From the NCBI GenBank assembly GCA_022818135.1, contig JAFMSR010000010.1, forward strand, positions 30,132,746-30,196,745: a stretch of 64,000 nt of DNA, given 5' to 3'. The notes under the pieces are model-generated. The model worked only from the letters and a program-made list of their open reading frames with translations, was not told the origin of the DNA and searched no databases. Position 1 is the first letter of the stretch. Every line of letters begins with the position of its first letter. This DNA is from Saxidomus purpurata (Eukaryota > Mollusca > Bivalvia > Venerida > Veneridae). Both the position numbers and the translations under genes were made by a program. This document shows positions 24,401-35,111 of this stretch, piece by piece.

Positions 24401-27400
24401 TAAGCCAGGGGCAAATACAAGCCACTCATTTAGTTTAGGTTTCACATATGAGCGCTTTAATTAACTCGCCATAAAGTAATGACATTATTTCTTTCGTATC
24501 GTATCTTCTTTATTTGTCAGAGATTTCATTTTTGGAAAACATTGAATCTGGGCCATGTGCTCTTGAGTTGCGGATAAGGAATCCCACGCCGAGGGATTGA
24601 GATACGTCAACTAAAACGAGGCTCTACCTAGTTTTTATTTGCACTTACCTCAACCTAAGGGTTGCGGCCATCTTTCAACAAGTGAGTGGACATGGTAGAT
24701 TTATTTTGGGCCCACCGTTTTCAATCGCATTTATTTACAATAAAAACAAGGAATGGCAATTGAAATGAAAACAACTCTTGGGAAATATATTATATTTCTT
24801 TTCAAACACGCTACTGTTAATGGAGTAAAACGTAAAATTCAAATATACACTGTCACAAGTCATAAAGTTTGATATTTTATATGTAAGAATAATTACAAAC
24901 GAGGTTCAATATGCTACGTTTGGCGAGTTATTAATGGTTATAAGCTAGTCCTCAAGATAATTTTTCATATGAGCAGGAGAGTGGTTATTTTATATCGGTG
25001 GAAACTTAAACTTGACAGTTTACACTGACTGAAATATTGAAAATAAGTTAATCTGTTCAAGGCAATCTATTCATGATGTCTGTTCTATAGCATATAAATT
25101 AAACATCTGCAAAGGAAAACCAAAAGAAAGTATGCACATCCTGAACTTATATAATAACAATAGTTAAAGTTACATGAATACTTTGGAGAAAAAAACTTCA
25201 TTAATCATAATTAGTATACATGTATTTGAAATTCTGATTGATGTCTATTGGCTGCCGGCTTGGCAGTGTCGCCATACTGACCAGTAATCTAATCAGATTT
25301 ATAGGTCGCGTTTATTTCTTCATTCGGTAAAAGGTTAAAACTTGGACTTTACCGTAAACTTATATGCAAGTTTAGATTTATTTCAAACGAAACAAAAGAC
25401 ATTTAACAAAATACAATTATTATAAAAACAATCTTATAGTTACAAGCTAATGGTAGAGCATCACCTTCTTTCATTTCTATTCTTGGTTATTGAACATTTA
25501 AAGATTAGATTCATAGAGACCAGTGATGAATCACCTTTCCCGAATGTAAATAATTTATCAGTACCCGGATGTGCGAAGCTGAGAATCTAGATCCATAAGC
25601 ACTCTGCCAAATTATACGTGTCTTATAAATTGCACAAAGATAGTTGTGTAGTGTTACATAATTAATTCCCATGACTTAAATGAATCAGAAACAATAGTAA
25701 TTAATGAACAAACACTTTATACATGTACAGTCGAACAAATATTGATACGAATGTTTTGGTACGAAACATGTAAATGAAACTGACAATAAGAAGAATTTCG
25801 TAAACGTCTTTCCAAGTTATACAATATCAAGCGCTCTACATTTTCAAAGGTCTGCAACTATAAAATTCGACGAAGTATGCCTTCTAAAAGCTTTATGGCA
25901 AATATCTTTTGTATACTGTGAGTCAAAAGCGCGCCTAAAATTTCAAATAAAGTCGGATTCGTTATTCGTCTACTATTTTTACAGTGCCGGTACTGGTACC
26001 GGAAAACCCAATACAGCGAATCTATGTAGCGCGGAACAAGCACGGGAGTTAACTCTAACGCCATAAAATCGCTGGCCAAAATGTTTTAGACTCGTGTATT
26101 TTGTGACATTATGACAAAATTCTGATTGAATGTGTGGACTAAAAATATGGACACTAGCATGGTTCTAGAGCATAATCAATGCCTTATTGATGGACACTAG
26201 TGAATATACGAGGTTGTTTGGATTTATCGTGAATTTCAAGCAATAAACAAGGGGAAGCTGGTAAGTTGGTTTTTGCTGTTGCATAACTTGTAGTATATAT
26301 GCTTGATAGTCGGTCCGGGGTGTTTTATAAAAATTATTTTTCGGGGTCCAAACTTCATGTGACTGTGGTGGATTATTTTCGTGGCTGGATGAAGGGCGTC
26401 AAGTTGCTGCAAACCGCGTTATAAAGCGCGCCGATATAACGCGAATCCGGGTATAATGCGGTAGGCCCTTGGCTCTCAAAAATGTTGGGGTCGACCAAAA
26501 TCATTTCTGTCAGAAAAGCATTGTCCCTATAAGAAACTTATGTTCAAACGTAAATAAACAATATGGCAGGTTGTTAATTGATGATTGTCAGGTACTGTTC
26601 GATTTCGTAAACAATGTGTTTATAAACATGGGTCATTCCATTTATTTCATGTATTAGGGAGTGAAGCATTGTTGTATATAAAGATCAATATATTTAGTAT
26701 ATCAATAGATTTATCACAACTTCACAACCAAAGACGTACTGGTACAGTGGTATAGGTGCTGGCTTCTTACGCTTGTATATTGCGGTTCAATCTCCAGACT
26801 GAGCAGTATTTAATTTTTCATTTTTTGTTTTATAATTTATGTTTTCTTGAAACAATCGTAACACTTACAAAATATGTATTATATCTTTGTGAAAGATATT
26901 TTATAACATTTTATTAGCTGGACTATTCGGAGAATATGGAGAGCTATTACAGTCACTTGTGCGTCGGCGTCGGCGTTGCAGCTTTGGTTAAAGTTTTGCC
27001 TGCTAAGTACTATCATGCACATATCTCAGTAAACACTTATGATATTGATTTGAAACTTTATTCATGTCTTTAGGGGTGTCAAACAATCAAGACAGATAAC
27101 TCTTGTATAAATTTAAGTGGTTGTATGTTGCTATCGGTACCATACTACAGAACAATTTACGCCGACATTTCTTTTGCTGATAAAATATGACTAAATGAAA
27201 AGGAATTGACTTCAGCAAAAAAAAAGCGAAGAAAAAAATATTTAGTCATACTAGGGCTTGAACCAGCAACTTTAAGTAACACAGTACAATGTTATAAGCT
27301 CAAATATCTCGGTTTTAACCACGTGGCCAGTGTTGCACGATTCTCTCGTACCAAAACTACTGGTATACATTAAAATTGATTGACCCGACTTACCTGGGCA

Positions 27401-30400
27401 CTGGAGCAGTCTATTTTAAAAGTACAAAAACACGTATGACCTAGAAATCGAACTGTAGACGCTTGGAAAGCGTCTGTTAACACAGAAGTGTTATAACAAT
27501 TATGGATGACAGATCTGGTGTCGTTTTCACAACAAGCTGATCTCTTTGCTTGTTAGACAATAACCTGCAAATCGTTTGAATTAAAATTTGTTTGCGCATC
27601 TTTGCTTTAACTGAACTTTAATCAATCAATTACTGTATCATTTTCTGCAAACGAAAACAACAAAAGAAGTTCTTTCACTTTAGCCATAGAGTGGGGGAAC
27701 CTATGCTGGAGGTATTTTGCATGTATATCAGCAGTTCAGAAAGCAGGAAATCCTAACCATTTTGATTTGCCTCAGCGAAAACATAATGTTATCCCTGCTA
27801 AATCGAAACAAGACGTTGATGTGCTTCATCACGACTATGTTGTTCTGGGAGCATTGACACGACACATGTCAAAACTTGAAATTTCACCTCGAAGGGAACC
27901 AAGCTGGTGGTATGTGATATTTGACAACCAACAGGTGGGAAACAGTTTTTAGAGCCTAAATATTAATTAACAAGATATAACAGTTTCCATAGAATATATA
28001 TTTTTATACAAAAGAAATAAGTTTTATCAAAAAGCTAACTTTAACTGGGTGATTTTGTTGTCAATATTTAAGAAATTTTCTAGCGAAATGGATCAAGTAC
28101 AATTTTATCGGCTGCTTGACGTCACAGAGCTGCACGGGCGGTTATCACTACGCTTGCTATAAACATTTCATCGACTGTCAATGCTGAATGTACCCTGAAA
28201 ATTTTTCTTCACCTGTTTTTCTGTAAATAGCCGTTTTTCGGAGATACCACCAGCATAGGGATACCTCCAGCATAGGTTCCACCACTCTATCATTTTCTGA
28301 AATTGCATGTACTTTCGTTTTGAATAGCAAATATTTACATAAGATTTCCTCTTCTATTTATTTAATTTCATGATTAATTTACAATATAAGCACTCGATTA
28401 CATATCAAAACACAATGCGTGTCAAGCATCAATAATTCAGTTGGGTGGGTGGGGTATACGTTTAACATCTTTACATTGCAAGAAAACAATGGCTAATGAA
28501 CAGACCACGTTATAAAATTTACTCTCACTTATAACGTGGTTCTGACCCTATGGACCCGGACTACCGCGTTATAACAAGGTTGCAGTGTATTAGGGTTTTA
28601 TCGTTGATACCGGTTTCCCATTTGACCAACGCCCCCAGAAGAGGTTAGTTAATTTTAGGTTTTGGAGGATAGTGCAAGATACAGAAAGCGTCCCAATTCC
28701 AGAGACATCCCTGGTTCTTTATCATGCCAGGTTTTCACCCATACATGGGACCTCAGTTTTAAAGTCTCATCCGAAAGACTGTCAGTAATTTTAGTTGGTC
28801 AGCCCTGGGAACCGAACCCACAACCCCGAGATTACAAGTCTTGTGCTCCACCTATTGAGCTATCCGGGCTGACATTACAGAAACTTTCTTTTGTTTGTAA
28901 TTGTGCTTATTGGGTCCACCATCCTCTAAAGAGGCTATTATCGGTACGACCCGTCAGAAACTTTTGTAAAATAGGCTACTTATATAATGCTATAAATAGC
29001 CAAAGGTTTTCCACAATCTAAAAATACATGAACTTAAAATATCTATTTTTAGAGATTACACATTATGTACAAAAAATCTTCATAAATGCAGAAATATTTT
29101 TGAGACTGGTCTAGTTGCCTAAACTCAACCACGTAGAACTCATCGAGAGGAAAATTTTCAGAAAAAAACATGAGGTCTTTTGATGTCTACCAAAAACTTC
29201 AATACTTCTAGAAATTTACAATAATTCATATCAAGAATAATAAATTAATGATCAGTTGAAAGCATACCCCTCCTGGTTGGGTCAATTTTTTTTTCAGTGG
29301 GGGAGGGGGGGGATCATGATTTCAACAATCTTGGTAGAGGTTCTCTTGGCAATGCCACAAAGCTCTAGGCCTTGTGGTCATACATGCCGTTTAGGGTTGG
29401 ATCATTAACGGGAGATTTGTGAAAAATCGCCGGGTTTTTGGACATCACAACGGGGTAAAAACGAAAACCAAAAAACATGCGTTTCTGACGTCATACATGA
29501 CGATTATGTTTATTCAACTTAATGTAAACACATGCAGTCGCCATTTTAAGCACATTTAAACCTTGATTCTCAATTTCTCATATGCAAACTTATTACTCAA
29601 ACAAAATTCTCTTAATTTTAATGAAACAAGAATAATGTCGTACTTACGTTTGATCTGGATACAAAGCAAAACAAAACAAACAAAAGCAACAATTTTATTT
29701 CTTTCAACTGGCGGTACATAATCTTTAATCAACTAGTACATTAAAAGTATCATATAATCATATTTAATAATCCTGACCAAGGTTTTTCAAATAGTATGGT
29801 CCGGAAACGAGCGTAATACGATAAATAACTTGCCTCGGATCACGTGACAAACATCCGGGTACCCGCAATTTTGGAAAAATAAAGAAAATATTGATTTTTG
29901 TTTGTAATTGTGCTTATTGGGTCCACCATCCTCTAAAGAGACTATCATCGGTACGACCCGGACGAAAATATTGAAACTTTATATCTACGTATATATCAAT
30001 ATTTTACCAATCAATTTGACCAACAAAGAGATCCTTAATACAATATATACTATTTGAAAGACCTTGTCCAGACGTGTCATCTTGTTGCAAACATCAATTA
30101 CGTCAATCAGGCGATAAGTATTACCCCGGGCAATGACCAGATGTTACTGACAATTAACACTAACGAGCGTAATAAAGACCCGACTTTCGTCACCTAATCA
30201 ACCAATTATCGATCTCGCGTGTCAAGGTTTTGACTTTGTATATTCAAACTTGGACTTAAGTGGGTATTTAACGAATTTTATGGATTTTCTTTTCTTTCAA
30301 GACAAAATTTTGATTTATCGGGAGATTTGGGTGTTTTTGCGAGCTTCGCCGGGGCGCCGGGGTAAGGGTCTAAATATCGGGAGAACCCGGCGAGTAACGG

Positions 30401-33400
30401 GAGAACGGCATGTATGCTTGTGGTTTCAGATAAGAAGATTTTTTAAAGTTTTTCCTACATAAGCCTACATATTCTTGAGTTATGACTGCAGATGGAAGGA
30501 GGGGCGGACAGACTAAAAAGTGGCAGTCGTGTCGCTATTCTTTTGTTCTCCCTATTGTATTTTTTAGCCACATAAGCCCAAAAATAGCCACATAAAGAGA
30601 TACAGAATGAATGATATCAAAGAGAATTAACTGTTGGCTCCCATTGTTGCCATAGCCACTTAACCCTCACTTTTTGGGCACAGACAGACAGACGAATGGA
30701 CAACGCCAAAACAATATCCAGGCGACTTTGACTGGGGATAAAAAACTTTGACTCAAAACCACCAAAGGTATTCAGAACCTTTGCCTAAACATACGTTATC
30801 TATGTACCAAGTTTTAGTTGGAGAGGGCTTTTTACTGATGTTGCTATAACTCATGGCCTAATCCATTTGTCAAATGTATTTAAATTGTTTCTATCCAAAT
30901 GTTATATGTGTACTTGTACATAGAACAATGAAATAGTATTAAACTAAACTAGTTTTAGTAACAAATGTTGACCAAAATGATTACAAAATTTAATGTGGTC
31001 CAAACCTTTCTCATCATATACATCACCAGTAATGACTTTATAAAGTCATAACTGATAAGCGAAAACAGTCATTTTTTTATTTTTAGTATCAATGTCCATG
31101 ACTTTTAATAAACTGAACTGACACAAAATGTCTTCCAAACTTTTTATCTTTTGGTAATCTTCCAATGTACATTTCGTTTCAATACCTAAGGCATCAGTTT
31201 GAGATTTGACCAAACGTTACATAAGTCTCTCTTGGGAAAAAGTATTGCAACATTCCATGATACAGTAACATGCGAATGCAATACAGCTGAGATCTGCATA
31301 TACATATAACTAAAGCTCTTAAAATATACTGATGGTATGATTTTATCACTATAGGCACCAGAGAGCATGAAGAATTCTGCAGAAGAACTGGTGAATTACA
31401 TGTCAACTGTCTCAAAAGATCCAAGAATGCTGGTGAGGGGCTTCTATGTTTGGATTTCAGAAAATATCAGGTAATTAGTAAATCTGTACCCATCTTTTAG
31501 CCATATACTTCCATGTTATTTACTTTTGAAGTGTTCATCACAATCGGAAGGGGACTACAAGTGCTAGAATACTTTTATTTTGTCATATGATAGACTATAT
31601 TTTACATTTACAGCTAAACCATCGACTTTCATTATTTTCTAACATTTTATAAAGATCATATTTTGTTTAGATATTATTTTGATCATACAATTCCTCACTG
31701 TGAGACTTGTTGTTGCTTTTTTTATTAATATGTGTCTCTGAAAGACTGCAATCACTGGAGTAACAAGGGGTTTAGAAAATATCGACTATCAACTGGCCTC
31801 TTTGACTTAAAGACCACAATTCACAAAATGTACAGATTAACTTTGACTGGACTTAACTCAACACTGGGTTAAAGAGATACAGCAAGGACAAGATTTTCTA
31901 TAAACAAGCCCTAGCGATATTGACCTTTGAAAAAATGACGCAAATCATACTATTTACAACTAGGCTACATGATGATTCTTCCTGAGATGTTTGATCAAAA
32001 TCTGACAAGTGATTAATGAGGTGCACAGACATGGCATAACAGACAGACAGACAGACATACAGACAAGCATCAAGTGGATAAGCCTAAAAATGCTTTCAGT
32101 GCTTTGATTTGCGATTTTTTTGACAAACTTACTTTTTTGCATTAATCTGCAGTCTATTTCATTGACGATTTTTTATTTAACTGATAGATATAATGTTGTA
32201 TTTAACTTACAGATATGATGTTGAGGGATATTTTGGGCAAGCCCAAAGAGCGCAATGTGATGCAGAATCTGTGATGAAAGGTGGAAGAAGTGTGTGTGGG
32301 GGCTATGCAAATGTTATGGAATTAATATGCAAGTAGGCTAACAATTGTTGACTTCTCTTTCTTTCCAAAGTACTTAATGCTGAGACTTTGGCTTCATTCT
32401 CAAAGGTAACTCTATAATTATTATAAACTACAACTAACAAAGAACCAATAACATGGGATAAAGTTGCTCATCTATTATTTTATTCAAAGACATGTTAAAA
32501 AAAAAATTTTCCTTTAGCTCAATTAAATAACCTAGATTTTCACCTTGACAATTGTCCATCATTGTAGAACATTGTCACCCTAAAACATTACCTGTCATAA
32601 ACAATATATTTTACATCCCAAAAGGTTTCTTATGACATATTTTTAACTCATTAAAACTATTTTTTTATAACAAACTAGACCTATCACTAAATGTGATTAA
32701 TACCCAAGACAGACTTTTAATAAACTGAGAAAGTTCGTAGTAACAGAATACCTTGCAAAAAAAACTTAAATAAAGATATTGTTCTTGGCAATAACTCTGT
32801 AATTTGTCAAGATAGAGTTATGATTCTTGTATACTGCACTTCCTCTCATTGTGCTGGACCATTGTATGAAGTTGTATTGAATTCCAACCAGTAGTTTTCA
32901 AGTTATGCCCTGGACAAGGAAAAGTAAAAATGAGCAATAGCTCTGTAATTCCTAAAGAAAGAGTTATTGTTCTTGTACACTGCACTTCCTCTCATTGCGC
33001 TTGACCATTGTATGAAGCTGTATTGAATTCTAACCAGTAGTTTTTAAGTTACGCTCCGAACAAGGAAAAGTAAAAAAGGGCAATAACTCTGTAATGAGTC
33101 AAGATAGAGTTATGGTTCCTGTGCACTGCACTTCCTCTAAATGTGCTTGACCATTGCATGAAGTTGTATTAAATTTAAACTAGTAATTTTGAATTATACT
33201 CTGGACAAGGAAAAGTAACAAAGGGCAGTAACTCTGTAACAAGTCCAGAAAGAGTTATGGTTCTTATACACTGCACTTTCTCTCATTGTGCTTGACCATT
33301 GTATGAAGTTGTATTGAATTCCAACCAGTAGTTTTCAAGTTATGCTCCGGACAAGGAAAAGTAACAAAGGGCAACAGCTCTGTAATGAGTCAAGATGGAG

Positions 33401-34882
33401 TTATAGTTCTTGTGCATTGCACTTCCTCTCATTGTGCTTGACTATTGTATGAAGTTGTATTGAATTCCAACCAGTAGTTTTCAAGTTCTGCTTTGGAGAA
33501 GGAAAAGTGACAAAGGGCAATAGCTCTGTAATGAGTCATGATAGAGTTATGGTTCCTGTGAACTGCACTTCCTCTCAATGTTCTTGACCATTATAAGAAG
33601 TTGTATTGAATTCCAACCAGTAGTTTTCAAGTTATGCTCCTGACAAGGAAAAGTAAAAAAAGGGCAATAACTCTGTAATTAGTCAAGATGGAATTATGGT
33701 TCTTATGCACTGCAATTCCTCTCAATGTGCTTGACCACTGTATGAGGTTGTATTGAATTCCAACTAATATTTTTCAAGTTATGCTCCAGACAAGGAAAAT
33801 GCAACAGCCCGCCCGCCCGACTGACCGTCCAACCACCGTATGACTCCTATATACCCCCCACCAATTCGTTTTGGGGTATAAAAAAAGTCTAATTTCTTCA
33901 AAGATATTCTTCAAATTTCAGGCAAGCAGGTGTCCCAATAAAGAAAATATCTGGATATGCCAAGGGATACAGTCACTCAGCTGCCAACCCATTCACTTTA
34001 GAGACCAACACAAACCATGCCTGGAATGCTGTCCAATTAAAGAACCAATGGTACCTTATAGATAGCACCTGGGGCGCTGGCCACTTTGATAATACCAACT
34101 CCTTTAAAAAGCAATTTAACAACTTCTACTTCCTGACTGATCCAAAACACTTCATCTCAACACATTTTCCATATATGGACAAAGATATGGAAGAAAGCAA
34201 GAAATGGCAACTACTCTCTAAACCAGTCAGTTTGGATGAATTCAATACAAATGTGAAATATGAGCCAGATGCTTTCAAGTTAGGAGCTCAGGCTGTAAGT
34301 CACCAACAAGGGTATATAGAAATGAAAAATGAACTTCAAATGACCTTTAAAAGTGTTGGACAGGAGGAGGTAGATCTAATTGCCAGGCTAATGCTCAAGG
34401 AAGGCAACATGTTGGAAGAACAACCAAATGCCACATTTGGATACCCAGAAAATGGACTATACAAGCTGATGATACATCCACCAAGACCTGGCAACTACAG
34501 GATGAATGTATTTGGTAAAGCAGTCTCTGATGAAAGTCTTCAAGGAATTCCTGAAATAATGGAATATTCAATCAATTGCACTGAAGTGAAAGAACTGGAC
34601 TTTGAATATCCGATGTCGTATGCTACAGCTGATATTGAGAGAAGTGTTTTACATGAGCCCCTGAGAGGAAAGCTGCCAGGAAATACAGAGATCAAGTTCC
34701 GTGTGTCTGCCCCACATCTCCAGAATGTAAAAGTTGGCGATTCTTACCTTGAGAAGTCGGGAACCATGTTTACAGGAAATATAACCACCGGTGCTGCTGG
34801 ACAAAGAGTATCCATGTATGGTACCAGAGGTGACAAATATTATAGCAGACTGCAAGAATTGTATGCTTTCAAAACAGTTTAA
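20717..34882 (+). CDS. KY/hillarin-like transglutaminase-like protein, copy B (4 coding exons, 16-unit N-terminal repeat)
   Basis: Exons 20717-21499, 31355-31470, 32213-32332 and 33922-34882 join in frame to 659 codons. Exon 1 encodes MGCSRSKVSPNATGPKNA, then sixteen 14-residue repeats (residues 19-242) rich in Lys, Asp, Arg, Ser and Gly, then the conserved YEKIDEHARK block. The repeats look disordered, so they would act as a long tether between a lipidated N-terminus and the core (inference). Triad residues are Cys328, His372 and Asp387. Oddities: the residue after the Cys is Gly (VCGGYAN) rather than Glu or Ala. Exon 3 ends in AA, so the split Arg becomes Lys. The C-terminus is one residue longer (KYYSRLQ). 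Intron 1 is 9.9 kb and holds the large inverted repeat, LINE, SINE and mini-insertions. Intron 3 holds a tandem-core element. All junctions are GT-AG, and I see no disabling change. Confidence 0.84.
20771..21442 (+). repeat. Coding minisatellite, 42 bp x 16
   Basis: Sixteen tandem units of exactly 14 codons, consensus KDTASGDRERPNSA. Units 1 and 2 read KDTTSGNKGRPNSG, identical in protein to the only unit of copy D. Units 13-16 form a Gln subtype (ERQNSA). Units 9, 11 and 12 carry Cys for Ser. The unit length is a multiple of three and unit-length change keeps frame. The array is also free of stops in several other frames, which produces long shadow ORFs. Confidence 0.95.
23190..24010 (-). 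mobile_element. LINE reverse-transcriptase remnant
   Basis: On the minus strand, pieces in shifting frames read LFADDC (RT catalytic box), LQHDLKQLEHW, LGLTIFQVLTWTTHINNV and IQRHAARFIKKVHRS. This is the standard order of the RT C-terminal half of non-LTR retrotransposons (CR1/L2/Jockey-like range). It is broken by frameshifts and truncated at both ends. Confidence 0.75.
24116..24248. mobile_element. Small palindrome with ends like the 4.4-kb element
   Basis: ACATGAGGTTTGGACAAAAC is matched by the inverse CCAAACCTCATGTGACTGTG on the right, and the centre has CTATCAAGCATATATATA. The ends resemble those of the surrounding 4.4-kb element, so it looks like an internally deleted relative inserted in it. 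Confidence 0.65.
26728..26815 (+). mobile_element. tRNA-like SINE head
   Basis: GGTACAGTGGTATAGG (A-box-like) followed by GCGGTTCAATCTC (B-box-like) at tRNA spacing. Degenerate. Confidence 0.4.
27247..27345 (-). mobile_element. tRNA-like SINE head, minus strand
   Basis: On the minus strand TGGCCACGTGGTTAAAACC and GGTTCAAGCCC sit as A- and B-box-like motifs. Diverged. Confidence 0.35.
28630..28873 (-). mobile_element. tRNA-derived SINE, minus strand
   Basis: The minus-strand head begins GTCAGCCCGGATAGCTCAAT, with B box GGGTTCGGTTCCC. The body contains GTCTTTCGGATGAGACTTTA. The same body motif, with one mismatch, lies in the SINE at 57110-57260. The 5' end touches mini-insertion copy 1. Confidence 0.7.
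28888..28954 (+). mobile_element. Mini-insertion copy 1 (67 bp)
   Basis: The segment CTTATTGGGTCCACCATCCT...GGTACGACCCG is flanked by the direct repeat CAGAAACTTT at 28878-28887 and 28955-28964. See findings. Confidence 0.75.
29015..29166 (+). other. Ancestral intron 1 block shared by B and D
   Basis: Matches 48565-48710 in copy D intron 1 (AAAAATACATGAACTTAAAA onward). In D this block directly follows the sequence at 48560 that equals 21716 in B, so about 7.3 kb (21717-29010) is extra in B. Confidence 0.7.
29379..30416. mobile_element. DNA transposon (1,038 bp) with 8-bp target duplication
   Basis: Termini CATACATGCCGTT and AACGGCATGTATG are flanked by CTTGTGGT at 29371-29378 and 30417-30424. 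Eight-base duplications are known for hAT and P superfamilies. The CA...TG ends do not decide between them. It is inserted in an older repeat relic, has no intact transposase and carries mini-insertion copy 2. Confidence 0.85.
29895..29963 (+). mobile_element. Mini-insertion copy 2 (69 bp), nested
   Basis: Differs from copy 1 at only a few bases over the shared part. Flanked by the direct repeat GAAAATATTGA at 29884-29894 and 29964-29974. Lies inside the 1,038-bp transposon. Confidence 0.78.
31355..31470 (+). CDS. Copy B exon 2
   Basis: 116 nt, phase 0 to 2. It differs from the others by APESM for APKSV and by Tyr for Phe in GFYVWISENI. Acceptor ACTATAG, donor CAG|GTAATT. Confidence 0.87.
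32213..32332 (+). CDS. Copy B exon 3 (catalytic Cys exon)
   Basis: 120 nt encoding GQAQRAQCDAES and SVCGGYANVMELIC. The last exon base is A instead of G before GTAGGC, which weakens the donor consensus a little and changes the split codon from Arg to Lys. Confidence 0.87.
32676..33883 (+). mobile_element. Tandem-core element in copy B intron 3
   Basis: Starts ACTAGACCTATCACTAAATG...ATACCC and ends TATACCCCCCACCAATTCG then TTTTGGGGTAT. The core is about seven units of 146 bp (CACTGCACTTCCTCTC, AACCAGTAGTTTTCAAGT). Absent from copy D intron 3. A shortened copy precedes copy C (40047-40797). Confidence 0.8.
33922..34882 (+). CDS. Copy B exon 4
   Basis: Open for 319 codons after AAATTTCAG, ending in TAA. 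It uses FTLETNTNHAWN, a variant shared only with C. LIDSTWGAG and the C-terminal region are intact. Confidence 0.9.
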
Positions 34883-35105
34883 CATCTCAGATATATTAAA
34901 CATACTTAGGGACTTGGAAAAAAACATTTTATAGAATGCAAACCTACCACATTTATCCTTATTTACACATCTACGTCCCATAGGCAAGTTTTGACCAGAA
35001 TGTCATAAGAAAAAAGAGACTCTATGTAATACTATTTTATCCGTTTATATATTATGCTAAAGAGTAATTCAACAAAACCTGCACAAAATAAGTTTAACAA
35101 AAAGA

Positions 35106-35111
35106 ATTAAA
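35106..35111 (+). terminator. Candidate polyadenylation signal, copy B
   Basis: ATTAAA 224 bp after the stop, inside the 3' block shared with A and D. Confidence 0.45.

Larger units (their letters stand above)
21945..26367. mobile_element. 4.4-kb element with about 910-bp near-identical inverted arms
   Basis: Left arm 21945-22855 and right arm 25453-26367 are inverse copies. They start CACAGTCACATGAAGTTTGG, and the outer 850 bp show only rare differences by eye. The arms carry a 73-codon ORF in both copies with no known domain. The 2.6-kb middle holds a LINE remnant and a smaller palindrome with related ends. It lies in copy B intron 1 and is absent from the same place in copy D. No transposase recognised and no clear target duplication. 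Confidence 0.8.
26400..28593. mobile_element. Possible element with CGCGTTATAA ends
   Basis: Left GCTGCAAACCGCGTTATAAA and right CCGCGTTATAACAAGGTTGC are inverse-related, and both ends hold several TTATAACG motifs. The interior has two tRNA-like segments and no intact ORF. Boundaries uncertain. Confidence 0.4.

Noticed and set aside
28662..29021. 119-codon ORF at 28662
   Set aside because: Runs through the minus-strand SINE and mini-insertion copy 1, so it is a chance ORF in repeats.
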